Shown piece after piece: positions 42,188-51,181 of a stretch of 64,000 bases of DNA. Source of the stretch: Roseimaritima ulvae (lineage in GTDB: Bacteria > Planctomycetota > Planctomycetia > Pirellulales > Pirellulaceae). The notes beneath the pieces were generated by a model that did no database searches, was not told the origin of the DNA, and worked only from the letters and a program-made list of their open reading frames with translations. The stretch covers positions 6,987,404 through 7,051,403 of the forward strand of contig NZ_CP042914.1 in the NCBI RefSeq assembly GCF_008065135.1, read 5' to 3'. How positions within the stretch are numbered: position 1 is the first letter of the stretch; each line of letters opens with the position of its first letter. Both the position numbers and the translations under genes were made by a program.

Positions 42188-43216
42188 CTAGTCGACCGGA
42201 AAATATTCTTCGACGACCGCGTAGAACTCGGCGGCTGTCGAAACCTTTGCCACGTGGGTGCGAAAATGCCTTGCTCCACGCTTTCCGTGCGCATAGCAAC
42301 AGGCATATTTGCGCATTAACAGCGTGCCTTTGTCTTCACCAAACCGGTCGACGACCAGACGAAAATGGTGCAGCATGCAATCGCGCTGCTCGGTCAGCGT
42401 GGGATCCGACGGCACCGCTTCGCCACGCAGGGCCGCGGCGGCTTGCGCGAACAACCAAGGCCGACCCAGACAAGCTCGCGCGATCATCACCCCATCGACG
42501 TCGTAACGCCGAAACGCTTCGACGACCTTCTCGGCCGAATCCAAATCGCCGTTGCCAATCAAAGGGATGTCGCGGAGATGTGACTTGATTTCGGAGATCC
42601 GCTCCCAGTCGGCCGAGCCTTTGAAAAAGTCCTGCGCCGTGCGACCGTGTACGGTCAGCGCCGCGGCGCCAGCGTCTTCGACCACCCGAGCCACTTCGTT
42701 GCAATTGATTTTGTCGCGAGTGCAGCCCAGCCGAATCTTGGCCGTCACCGGCGTGGGCGCGCAAGCAGCGACCAGTTGCTCGATGATCTGATACATCCGG
42801 TTGGGTTCCCGCAGCAGGTAGCTGCCGCTGTGCGCTTTTTCAGTCACCTGCCGGACCGGGCAACCAAAATTGATATCGACCACGCTGACTCGATAATCCT
42901 CAACCAGGCGGCGACCGACTTTGGCCATCGTCTCGGGTTGGTTATCCCAAATCTGTACGGCCAGCGGTCGCGGCTCTTCGGCCACGCCCCACAGCCGATC
43001 CGGGTGCTCCGCTTCGTGCTCGTCCAGCCACACAAATCCGCGGGCATTGACCATCTCGGTGGCTTGCAGCCCCGAACCACCGAATTCCCGCACGATCTGC
43101 CGGAAAGCGGCGTTGGTGAACCCCGCCATGGGAGCCTGCAAAATCGGAGGATCGACCACCACGTCGCCGATCATCAGCGGCGGCGGTGGCAGGACGCGAG
43201 CGGACAAGTCGGTCAT
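42188..43216 (-). CDS. tRNA-dihydrouridine synthase (DusB-like)
   Basis: Protein of 342 residues, an FMN-dependent TIM-barrel enzyme that reduces uridine to dihydrouridine in tRNA D-loops. Key blocks: LQAPMAGFTNAAFRQIVREF near the N-terminus, the catalytic Cys in VDINFGCPVRQVTEKAHSGS, AKIRLGCTRDKINCNEVARV, LTVHGRTAQDFFKGSADWER, and FMN phosphate binding at IGNGDLDSAEKV followed by GVMIARACLGRPWLF. These fit the DusB branch. Monocistronic. Confidence 0.92.
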   Translation of the reverse strand: MTDLSARVLPPPPLMIGDVVVDPPILQAPMAGFTNAAFRQIVREFGGSGLQATEMVNARGFVWLDEHEAEHPDRLWGVAEEPRPLAVQIWDNQPETMAKVGRRLVEDYRVSVVDINFGCPVRQVTEKAHSGSYLLREPNRMYQIIEQLVAACAPTPVTAKIRLGCTRDKINCNEVARVVEDAGAAALTVHGRTAQDFFKGSADWERISEIKSHLRDIPLIGNGDLDSAEKVVEAFRRYDVDGVMIARACLGRPWLFAQAAAALRGEAVPSDPTLTEQRDCMLHHFRLVVDRFGEDKGTLLMRKYACCYAHGKRGARHFRTHVAKVSTAAEFYAVVEEYFPVD

Positions 43217-43509
43217 GGGTTAAGAGTGGTTCCGGGAGCGGTTGGGGACGGTTGCGGACAGCCCGTCGGTTATACACCAATTTGTTATCCGCCCAAGGTG
43301 CAGAGATACACGACTCAGCGAGTCATGCTGAGAAATTAAGCCACGACTCGGAGAGTCATGCTACGCAGTTGAGCCGCGACTCGGAGCTTCCCGTTACTGA
43401 AAGGAGTTACAGAAATCAGCCACAGAATGGACTAAGGGAGTAAACTCCTTCCCATGTTACGTGTACAATGGGGCCCTCGTCACCCCAGCACCCTCGACAC
43501 GGGTATCCC
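43217..43509. repeat. Intergenic region with three family D-like stem-loops
   Basis: Copies lie at 43309-43330, 43341-43364 (ACGACTCGGAGAGTCATGCT then AC, a full inverted copy) and 43374-43393 (truncated). In the first, the loop has changed to AGC (minus-strand GCT) while the stem is intact. The remainder of this gap between the divergent dus and sulfatase genes shows no gene. Confidence 0.75.
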
Positions 43510-45381
43510 ATGCGTCCCCTGCCCTCCCCTGCCCTGTTGGTTTTGCTCGTCCTGCTGGCCATTTCGGCCCGCCTGCAAGCCCAGGTATCCGCCGCCGACC
43601 GACCCAACATTGTTTGGATCATGTCGGAGGACAATTCCAAACACTACCTGCGTCTGTTTGATCCGGCCGGCGCCGCCACTCCGCAGATCGAAAAACTAGC
43701 TCAGTCCGGCGTGGTGTTCGACCGCGCCTTCTCCAACGCTCCGGTGTGTTCGGTTGCCCGCACCACGCTGATCACGTCCTGCTACGGTCCCCGGATAGGC
43801 ACCCAGTTCCACCGCCGCTCAAAATTGGCCGCCATGCCCGAGGGGCTGCAAATGTTTCCGGCTTACCTGCGAGCCGCCGGATATTACACGACCAACAACA
43901 GCAAGAAAGACTATAACGCAATCGAAGGGGCGGAGGTCTGGGATGCATCCAGCGGCAAGGCGTCGTGGCGCAACCGGCCCAGCGACGAGACGCCCTTTTT
44001 TCACGTCCAGACCTTCGGCATGTCACACGAAAGCAGTCTGCACTTCGGCGCCGCCAAGATGCAGTCCGAAGCGACCCAACACGATCCCGACGCCGTCCAG
44101 CTGGCACCTTATTTTCCGGACACGCCCACCTTCCGGTACACCCACGCGCGGTACCTCGACCGCATGCAGACCATCGATACGTCGGTCGGCCAATTGATTG
44201 CCAAACTGGAAGCCGACGGAGTGCTGGAAGACACCTTTGTGTTTTACTTCGGCGACCACGGCGGCGTGTTGCCGCGCAGCAAAGGTTACGTCTACGAATC
44301 CGGTTTACACGTGCCGTTGGTGGTGCGTATTCCCAAGAACTTTAAATCGCTGTCCGCCTTTGCGGCCGGCAGTCGCACCGCGGGGTTTGTGGAGTTCGTG
44401 GACTTCGGTCCCACGGTGCTCAGTTTGGCGGGCGTGGAAGTTCCGGAGGGCGTCGATGGCAAACCGTTCTTGGGAAAATCCATCACCGCGGCGGAAGTGA
44501 ACGCTCGCGACGAAACGTTGGGCTACGCCGACCGGTTCGACGAGAAATACGACTTCGTGCGTTCGTTGCGAGTCGGCCCGTTTAAGTACATCCGCAACTA
44601 CGAAGCCTTCCAGCCCGACGGTCTGCAGAACAACTACCGCTACCGGATGCTGGCCTACCAGGACTGGCGAACACGTTATCACGCGGGTGAACTGAACGAC
44701 ATGCAAAGCCAATTCTTTCGCAGCAAGCCGGTCGAAGCGCTGTACGACATCGAAAACGATCCGCACGAAACCCGCAACTTGGCGGCTGATCCACAACATC
44801 GGGAAACCCTGCTGCGGCTTCGCGGCCGACTGCAACAACGCATGAAAGCGATGCCCGATTTGAGCTTGTTCCCCGAGAGCGAGCTAGTGCAGCAGGCGAT
44901 GGATAATCCTGTGGCCTTTGGTCAACAGCAACAACCGCGAATCTCGCGTTTGCTCGACACCGTTGATGCTTGCCTGCTGCCCGCACCGCAGGCGGTGGAC
45001 ACTTTGCGGACGGCTCTGGATTCCACTGATCCGCTGCAGCGGATGTGGGCTCTGGTAGCCTGCAGCAGCATGGGCACCGACGCCGCGGCGCTCGCGGAGA
45101 TCGCGAAACGGTTGCACACCGACGACCCGCATCGTTTAACTCGCGTGCGGGCGGCCCAGTTCTTGGCGATCCTTGGCAGGCTCGATCCGGCCCCCACAAT
45201 CTACCGCGAACTGGCCAGCACCAACTCCGAAGTGGAAGCGTTGGAAATCCTCAACGTCGCCGTGTTCTGCCGCGATGCCCTGCCGTCGCCGCAGACCATC
45301 GACGCGGATCGCCTGCGTTTCAGCTTCAAGGTATCGCCGAAAAGCGAAGTGCAACGCCGGGTGGAATACTTGCAGCGTTAA
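43510..45381 (+). CDS. Sulfatase with variant CSVAR active-site motif, secreted
   Basis: Protein of 623 residues; ATG 43510 starts a signal peptide (MRPLPSPALLVLLVLLAISA). Metal-binding start ADRPNIVWIMSEDNSKHYLR. The formylglycine position is C80 in PVCSVARTTLITSC: the usual Pro at the third motif position is Val, and the usual TG after the motif is TS. A late Asp-His pair (FYFGDHGGVLPRSKGYVYES) fits the heparan-N-sulfatase-like branch. Residues about 480-620 resemble HEAT-type helices (LQRMWALVACSSMGTDAAAL). Target probably a sulfated glycan. Related CSVAR sulfatases seem to occur in planctomycetes, but maturation of this motif should not be assumed. Confidence 0.85.
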   Translation: MRPLPSPALLVLLVLLAISARLQAQVSAADRPNIVWIMSEDNSKHYLRLFDPAGAATPQIEKLAQSGVVFDRAFSNAPVCSVARTTLITSCYGPRIGTQFHRRSKLAAMPEGLQMFPAYLRAAGYYTTNNSKKDYNAIEGAEVWDASSGKASWRNRPSDETPFFHVQTFGMSHESSLHFGAAKMQSEATQHDPDAVQLAPYFPDTPTFRYTHARYLDRMQTIDTSVGQLIAKLEADGVLEDTFVFYFGDHGGVLPRSKGYVYESGLHVPLVVRIPKNFKSLSAFAAGSRTAGFVEFVDFGPTVLSLAGVEVPEGVDGKPFLGKSITAAEVNARDETLGYADRFDEKYDFVRSLRVGPFKYIRNYEAFQPDGLQNNYRYRMLAYQDWRTRYHAGELNDMQSQFFRSKPVEALYDIENDPHETRNLAADPQHRETLLRLRGRLQQRMKAMPDLSLFPESELVQQAMDNPVAFGQQQQPRISRLLDTVDACLLPAPQAVDTLRTALDSTDPLQRMWALVACSSMGTDAAALAEIAKRLHTDDPHRLTRVRAAQFLAILGRLDPAPTIYRELASTNSEVEALEILNVAVFCRDALPSPQTIDADRLRFSFKVSPKSEVQRRVEYLQR

Positions 45382-45475
45382 GCGACCGCCACATTCGGTA
45401 ATGCGGGCTGCGGTCGACAGCCCGAGCCCGCAAAACACGGTTCCTTTTCATTCCTTTTCTTCATAGACAGTTATC

Positions 45476-45913
45476 ATGAAAGCCAATCGCAACATCACAC
45501 GAATCGAGCGGCAAACCACCGGCGGGTATCTGGTACGGATCATGCGCCGCGGCAAGTTACACTCCGCGTTCTTCTCCTTCAACGAGTACGGTGGCAAGCG
45601 CAAGGCGCTGCTCGCGGCCCGCGAACATCGCGACGCTTTGGAACAAAAGCTGCGTGGGATCTCACGAAAAAAACGAGCTCAAACCCTCCGTGCCAACAAC
45701 ACCTCCGGCGTCCCCGGCGTGCGGCTGGTCAAAGAAACCGACCCGCGTTGGAAGTCGCGTCCGACCTACCACTGCTGGGTGGCGCAGTGGAGTCCCAGCA
45801 AGGGCGTGAGGAAAACCAAGCGATTTTCGGTGGAAAAATACGGCAACGAAGAAGCCTATCGGCTGGCCGTCCGGGCACGCAAACGCGGTGTCGCCGAGAT
45901 GGGCAAGGAATAA
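45476..45913 (+). CDS. AP2/ERF-type DNA-binding domain protein
   Basis: Protein of 145 residues with two AP2-like units. The N-terminal one (about 5-55: GGYLVRIMRRGKLHSAFFSF, YGGKRKALLAAREHRDALEQ) and the C-terminal one (about 77-140: NTSGVPGVRLVKETDPRWKS, YHCWVAQWSP, KTKRFSVEKYGNEEAYRLAV) each show the three-strand-plus-helix pattern. In bacteria AP2 domains are usually attached to HNH homing endonucleases; here no nuclease domain is present. It probably binds DNA as a regulator or is derived from a mobile endonuclease. Basic throughout (KKRAQTLRANNT). Confidence 0.8.
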   Translation: MKANRNITRIERQTTGGYLVRIMRRGKLHSAFFSFNEYGGKRKALLAAREHRDALEQKLRGISRKKRAQTLRANNTSGVPGVRLVKETDPRWKSRPTYHCWVAQWSPSKGVRKTKRFSVEKYGNEEAYRLAVRARKRGVAEMGKE

Positions 45914-46163
45914 CCCCGGGTCGGGCTGTAGCGGCGGATCATGTCGTTCCGGTGGTAGCGGTTGTTCCATCATACAGTGTTAAGATCATCCGAAGACGGG
46001 GGTGCCGACTTGCAATGGTAGGGAGAATGTGCCGAGTTCTGGGTTAGGGCGGTAATGCCTCAACAACCCGCCAATTCAGAACTAAGCACCAGCCCCCCCC
46101 TGTCTCCGGCCAGGGCAGGCTGCTCCACCCCGAGCACGATGCTCGTGTTGAAAGGACCCAACC

Positions 46164-47750
46164 GTGACTTCAAGGATGAAAAAGAAGCTGCTCTACAGCG
46201 GACTGGTATTGGCCCTGTGGGGCGGCCAGGCCATGGCGGACGACCCCTACGATGACTGGGGGCTCGACACACCGCTCCGCACCGCTCGCCTGATCGAAGA
46301 CGATACCGCCGGCTCCGATATCCTGTCCAATGACGACGAAGCCTCGCTGAAGGATCGCGTAGCCAAACTGGAAGCCCTGCTGGCCGACAAAAGCGAAGAC
46401 GATGGCGAAGATCCCGTGGAAGAATTGTCCGGCACGGTCGACGACCTTTCGGATTCCTTCAAAAAATTCTCCGGCGATAAAAGCATCGTGCACTCCGGAT
46501 CGTCCAAGTCGACGATGAAGGTTTCCGGCCGTGTGCACGTCGACGGCTGGGGCTTCGCCGACTCCGATGACAACATCAGCATCTTCAATGGTGGCGGCGA
46601 CGTCGACGACGCTCTGGACCCGCAAAACCGACTGGGCTTCCGCCGCTTGCGGTTTGGTGTCAAAGGCGACATCAAGGACAACATGATCTACAAGATCGAA
46701 ATGGAGTTCGCCGGCGGGAACGATTCGGAATTCCGCGATGCCTACCTGGGCTGGGAAGAATTGCCCTTCCTGCAAACGCTGCTGATCGGTAACCAAAAAC
46801 GCCCCTACGGCTTAGATCACCTCAACAGCTCGCGGTTTAACGTCTTCATCGAACGCCCCTTCGTGATCGAATCCTTTAACCAGGACGCGCGACGCCTGGG
46901 CATCGCCTCTTACGGCTACGACGACGCTCAACTGTTCAACTGGCGTTATGGCGTCTACAACCAACGCAATGTGCAAAGCCTGGGCAACTACATCGACGAC
47001 CACCTGCAACTGGAACTGACCGGTCGCCTGGCCTCGACGCCTTGGTACGACGAAGTCTCCGGCGGACGCGGTTACGCTCACTTCGCGATTTCCGGAACCG
47101 TCGCCGACACCGATCCCGATGCCATCAACGGTAACGAAGCTCGCTTTCGTTCGCGTCCCGAAGCTCGCTCCAGCGGTCGCTGGATCGATACCGGTCGAAT
47201 CGCCAGCGCGGACGCCTTCCAGATGATGGGCGTGGAAGCCGTGATCAACCTGGGTGCGTTGCAACTGGTGGGTGAATACCAAACCATGAACGTCGATCGT
47301 ATCGACGGTTTCAGCGACGCGAATCTGGACGGTGGGTACGTCTATGCGTCGTACTTCCTGACCGGCGAACACATGCCCTGGGATCGCAAATCCGGCACGC
47401 TGGCTCGGATCACGCCCTTCCAAAACTTCTGGTCGGTGCGGCGATGTGACGGAGGTGTGGAACGCGGCTGGGGTGCATGGCAGGTGGCCGTTCGCTACTC
47501 CACCGCCGACTTCAACGACGGCGTCATTAACGACGGGGTGTTCGGTGGCCAAGGCGACGCCTGGACGTTCGGCCTGAACTGGTACTGGAACCCCAACGCT
47601 CGGATGCAGTTCAACTACATCAATGGCCAGATCGCCAATCGCATCGTCAGCGATCCCGCCGACCCACCGGCACCGGCCGGCCCGCTGGACAACACGCTGC
47701 AAACCGGCGACTACTCGATCTACGGCGTGCGATTTATGGTCGACTTCTAG
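46164..47750 (+). CDS. OprP/OprO-type phosphate-selective porin
   Basis: Protein of 528 residues. The start is GTG 46164, supported by AAAGGA seven bases upstream; ATG 46176 is the alternative but has no spaced site. Signal peptide about 5-25 (KKLLYSGLVLALWGGQAMA). A coiled-coil-like trimerisation region follows (SLKDRVAKLEALLADKSEDD). The barrel begins near STMKVSGRVHVDGWGFADSD, with FRRLRFGVKGDIKDNMIYKI and FRDAYLGWEELPFLQTLLIG as in OprO/P porins, and ends YSIYGVRFMVDF, the outer-membrane C-terminal signature. It probably takes up anions such as phosphate or polyphosphate. The Cys-rich gene follows after a hairpin. Confidence 0.88.
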   Translation: MTSRMKKKLLYSGLVLALWGGQAMADDPYDDWGLDTPLRTARLIEDDTAGSDILSNDDEASLKDRVAKLEALLADKSEDDGEDPVEELSGTVDDLSDSFKKFSGDKSIVHSGSSKSTMKVSGRVHVDGWGFADSDDNISIFNGGGDVDDALDPQNRLGFRRLRFGVKGDIKDNMIYKIEMEFAGGNDSEFRDAYLGWEELPFLQTLLIGNQKRPYGLDHLNSSRFNVFIERPFVIESFNQDARRLGIASYGYDDAQLFNWRYGVYNQRNVQSLGNYIDDHLQLELTGRLASTPWYDEVSGGRGYAHFAISGTVADTDPDAINGNEARFRSRPEARSSGRWIDTGRIASADAFQMMGVEAVINLGALQLVGEYQTMNVDRIDGFSDANLDGGYVYASYFLTGEHMPWDRKSGTLARITPFQNFWSVRRCDGGVERGWGAWQVAVRYSTADFNDGVINDGVFGGQGDAWTFGLNWYWNPNARMQFNYINGQIANRIVSDPADPPAPAGPLDNTLQTGDYSIYGVRFMVDF

Positions 47751-47778
47751 TCGACGCAGTGGATTCCCCAAATCCTGC

Positions 47779-47803
47779 GGGCCCCGGAGCCGCTCCGGGG
47801 CCC
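47779..47803 (+). terminator. GC-rich hairpin between porin and Cys-rich genes
   Basis: GGGCCCCGGAG and CTCCGGGGCCC pair perfectly around a three-base loop, 28 bases after the porin stop. No T-run follows, so it may attenuate transcription or protect the porin mRNA rather than terminate fully. Confidence 0.6.
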
Positions 47804-47840
47804 CCGTACAACACAACCAAATCACGGACGGAACCAAATC

Positions 47841-48491
47841 ATGAAGACGATCTCGAAACTAATGCTCACGATCGCGTTGCTGCTGCCGGCCGCCGCGCTG
47901 ACACAAACGTCGGTCGCTCAAGCCGGTGGACTGGACTGCCTGGGCTGCAGCCTGTGCCCCAAGTGCGACAACTGCTGCTCGCTGTCGGTCGACCAAGTCG
48001 ACGTGGAAAAACATTGCTGGGAAATCGAATGCAAACAAATCTGCATCCCCAAAATTGTGTTCCCCTGGCAGAAAGCCGATTGCTGCGGACAATGCGTCGA
48101 AAATGGGGCTCGCATCAAAACCATCAAGGTGTTGAAGAAGCACAAGTACACCTGCCCCGAATGTGAATACACCTGGACGCCCAGCGCCGCCGGTTGCTGC
48201 GGAGCGTGCTGTGGAAGCAAGTGCTGCGACAGCGGTTGCGGACACGGCTGCGACAGCGGCTGCGACTCGGCTTGCTGTGCCGCACCGATGGGCATCGAAA
48301 TGGGCCCCTCAGTCCCGGTTCCCGCTCCAGCGCCCCAGGGGCTAGCCCCCCAGCCCTACGATGCCCCGGTCCACGCCGACCCGGCGCCCTCGGTCCTCAA
48401 TCCCCAGTCCGCCGAAGCACCTTCGGCATCGATGCTGAAGGTCAAGAAAGTCCAGGCCGTTAGCTTCGTGCGTGAATTGTTCGCACGATAG
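47841..48491 (+). CDS. Cys-rich secreted protein of unknown function
   Basis: Protein of 216 residues. Signal peptide about 1-28 (MKTISKLMLTIALLLPAAAL, cleavage near AQA). The mature part is very rich in Cys, with CxxC, CxxxC and CC pairs: CLGCSLCPKCDNCC at about 33-46, CWEIECKQICIP, CCGQC, CPECEY with a zinc-ribbon look, then GCCGACCGSKCCDSGCGHGC and on. A Pro/Ala linker (PVPAPAPQGLAPQPYDAPVH) leads to the C-terminus MLKVKKVQAVSFVRELFAR. Likely metal-binding or a disulphide-stabilised surface layer protein. It follows the porin by 90 bases in the same direction. Confidence 0.7.
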   Translation: MKTISKLMLTIALLLPAAALTQTSVAQAGGLDCLGCSLCPKCDNCCSLSVDQVDVEKHCWEIECKQICIPKIVFPWQKADCCGQCVENGARIKTIKVLKKHKYTCPECEYTWTPSAAGCCGACCGSKCCDSGCGHGCDSGCDSACCAAPMGIEMGPSVPVPAPAPQGLAPQPYDAPVHADPAPSVLNPQSAEAPSASMLKVKKVQAVSFVRELFAR

Positions 48492-48682
48492 CCAGAGTTT
48501 GGAGGTGTCCCGCGTTTCCGCGTCAGGCTTTCCAGTCTGACGGGAACCGGTCGCTAGTCTCTCAGTTGTTCGCTCCCCCGGGGCAAGCCCGGGAGGAAGC
48601 GGGAGCGGTGGCGGCCCCACGAGCTGAAGAAAGCAACCATAATAGGAGGCCTCCCCCACTGCCTCCCTCCTGTGTATTGCTT
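48492..48682. other. Intergenic region with partial repeat copies
   Basis: TAGCCAGAGTTTGG at about 48489-48502 is half of a family A stem-loop, again overlapping a stop codon (GATAG). GTCAGGCTTTCCAGTCTGAC at 48522-48541 is a separate small hairpin. CCCCCGGGGCAAGCCCGGG lies at about 48577-48593. Nothing else is recognised. Confidence 0.45.
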
Positions 48683-51181
48683 ATGTTGCCCCGCTGTTTC
48701 TTTCCCCTGCTCGTATTCACAGCTTGTTTGCCTGCGATAGCGCAAGACAATCCCGCCCCCCCCGTCGTCGCCGGCTTCGAACGCTTTGCCGGGTCCGATG
48801 CCCTCGAGCCGGTCCAAGCCGGCCAACTGCTGATCGGCGAACTGCGCTGCACGGCCTGTCACGCTGACGGCAACGCGTCGCCGCTCCCCGGACCGAACCT
48901 GCAGGCCGCCGGCCTGCGTTTGCGTTCGCAGTGGATGCTGCAATTCATCGAAGATCCGCAAGCAGTCAAACCCGGCACCACCATGCCCAACTTGCTGGGA
49001 CAATTCACCGCCAAAGAAAAACGCAGCATCGCCGAATCCATCGTGGCGTTCCTGCGATCGCAACGCCGGCCTTACCAGGAAATCAAAGCCACGGGAGCCC
49101 AACCGGTTCCTTACCGGTTTTGGGAACGCGGCAATCCACAGCACGGCGCCGAACTGTATCACCAATCGGGCTGCGTCGCCTGCCATGCGGCCGATCAAAA
49201 CTACCAACCCGACGGCGGGCCCGCCGCGGCGGCCGACGATCGTCTGGCTCAACTATTGGAAGAACTGGATCCGGAAGAGCTGGCCGAACTGGGCCTGGAC
49301 GACATCGTCTCCGAAGCTTTCTCGATCCCTCACGCTGATCTCGCCCAAAAATATACCTCCCTCGGCCTGACCCGTTTTCTGCTGGACCCGCTATCGACGC
49401 GTCCCGGCGGCCGCATGCCCGACATGAAACTGGCCCCCGTCGAAGCTGCGGACTTGGCGGCTTACCTGATCGAACGTGATGACGCGGCAGGTGACGATGG
49501 CACAACCGCTCCCGCCCGAAGCGTTCCGACCGCCGATGCACAACGCATCGCCGATGGCAAAAAATGGTTCCGCGAATTGCGCTGTGTGCAATGCCATGCG
49601 GCCGATGGCGTCACGCCTCCCACCGACACCGGCCTGGTGACGCTGGCCGCATTACGCTCCGCTGAAACCGCTCGTTGCAGCGACAGCTCGGCCGATCGCG
49701 ACTCTGCGGCGCGACACCGGCCGGATTATTCTTTAAACGAGGCTCAGCAACAGGCGATCCTCGCGGCCCTCCGCACAGCGGGCTCGCCGCAACCGGAAGC
49801 GACCGCCGCACAACGCGTACACCAGGAGCTGCTGCGTCAAAACTGTTACGCCTGTCACCGCCGCGACTCAGTCGGCGGCGTGGGACGCGATCGCCGGGGC
49901 TATTTTGCCACCGTCGACCATATTGATTTAGGCGACGAGGGCCGTTTGCCTCCGCCACTGACCGCCGTCGGTCGCAAGCTGACCGTGCCTTGGATGTCCA
50001 AAGTACTGAAGGGCCAAAAGGCCGACGTGCGACCGCACATGTTGGCCCGCATGCCTGTGTTTGCCACCGAGGCCACCAAGACCCTGCCCGCGCTGTTTGC
50101 CGCCGCGGACGAAGCTTCCCAGGCAACCTCCAAAACCGTTTTTGGAGACACGGCCCAGCTGGCCGACGCGGGCCGCCAACTGATGGACACCGGCTGTGTC
50201 CAATGCCATGCCTTTGACGGCCAGAGCATGCCCGGCGTGATGGGCGTGGATATCCGCGGCATCGGCCAGCGTATGCATCCGCAGTGGTTCGCCGATTTCC
50301 TGATGAACCCGGGCAAGCTGAAACCGCGAACACGGATGCCCACGTTTTTTCAGAACGGAGAAAGCCAGGACAAACAATTGCTCGGCGGTGATCCCCAGCG
50401 TCAGATCGCGGCGATGTGGACCTACCTGAACGCGTCTGGAAAACCGCGGCTGCCGGAAAAACTGGAAACGGCTCGAGCCACCAACTACGAACTGATCCCC
50501 AACAAGCGGCCCGTCGTGCTGCGAACCTTTATGCGCGAAGCCGGTACGCATGCCATCGCGGTAGGTTATCCGCACCAAGTTCACCTCGCCTACGATGCCT
50601 TGAATTGCCGCCCTGCCCTGTTGTGGCGAGGTCGCTTTCTGGACGCCCAGGGAACCTGGTTTGTGCGATTCACTCCGCCCGCCGATCCGCTGGGCAGCGA
50701 CCCCGTACCACTGCCCGATGACTTTCCCATCATCTCGCTGCGTTCGCCGCAGAAAACGTCGGCTACCAATGCCCAAACCGATACCAATACCGCTCCGCGA
50801 TTCGACGGCTATCGCTTGGACTCACACGGCACGCCCACCTTCCTGTCTCATGGACACGGGCTGCGGCTGAGTGAACGCTGGGAACCTCATGAGCAAGGCT
50901 TCCGGCGGACGCTGACCATCGAAGGACTCACAGCTCAAACCGCCGCTCAACAACTGGCCTTGCGACTGCACGGCGGACCGGGTCTGACCAGCAAAACGCC
51001 GTATGCGGCCAAAGACGAATCGGGGCTCCAACTGCGACTGCTGGACGCCTCAAACTTAAAGAATCAAGGACTTGCACCGGAACTGCAAGAGCGAGCAGGA
51101 CAATCCCAGTGGCTGCTCCCCCTCGCTCCCGCCGCCTCCGAGCAAGCCTCCGCAACCATCGTCATTCAATACTCATGGTAA
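48683..51181 (+). CDS. Penta-haem c-type cytochrome, secreted
   Basis: Protein of 832 residues; the frame is open from 48566 but ATG 48683 begins the signal peptide (MLPRCFFPLLVFTACLPAIA). Five CxxCH haem motifs: CTACH 56-60, CVACH 164-168, CVQCH 301-305, CYACH 388-392, CVQCH 505-509. Possible Met axial regions follow some of them (TTMPNLLGQF, GRMPDMKLAP, TRMPTFFQNG). From about 590 a domain shared with residues 340-560 of the protein at 2844 (HQVHLAYDALNCRPALLWRG). Its stop overlaps the start of the propeller dehydrogenase, so the two form an operon and probably one electron-transfer complex. Confidence 0.85.
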   Translation: MLPRCFFPLLVFTACLPAIAQDNPAPPVVAGFERFAGSDALEPVQAGQLLIGELRCTACHADGNASPLPGPNLQAAGLRLRSQWMLQFIEDPQAVKPGTTMPNLLGQFTAKEKRSIAESIVAFLRSQRRPYQEIKATGAQPVPYRFWERGNPQHGAELYHQSGCVACHAADQNYQPDGGPAAAADDRLAQLLEELDPEELAELGLDDIVSEAFSIPHADLAQKYTSLGLTRFLLDPLSTRPGGRMPDMKLAPVEAADLAAYLIERDDAAGDDGTTAPARSVPTADAQRIADGKKWFRELRCVQCHAADGVTPPTDTGLVTLAALRSAETARCSDSSADRDSAARHRPDYSLNEAQQQAILAALRTAGSPQPEATAAQRVHQELLRQNCYACHRRDSVGGVGRDRRGYFATVDHIDLGDEGRLPPPLTAVGRKLTVPWMSKVLKGQKADVRPHMLARMPVFATEATKTLPALFAAADEASQATSKTVFGDTAQLADAGRQLMDTGCVQCHAFDGQSMPGVMGVDIRGIGQRMHPQWFADFLMNPGKLKPRTRMPTFFQNGESQDKQLLGGDPQRQIAAMWTYLNASGKPRLPEKLETARATNYELIPNKRPVVLRTFMREAGTHAIAVGYPHQVHLAYDALNCRPALLWRGRFLDAQGTWFVRFTPPADPLGSDPVPLPDDFPIISLRSPQKTSATNAQTDTNTAPRFDGYRLDSHGTPTFLSHGHGLRLSERWEPHEQGFRRTLTIEGLTAQTAAQQLALRLHGGPGLTSKTPYAAKDESGLQLRLLDASNLKNQGLAPELQERAGQSQWLLPLAPAASEQASATIVIQYSW

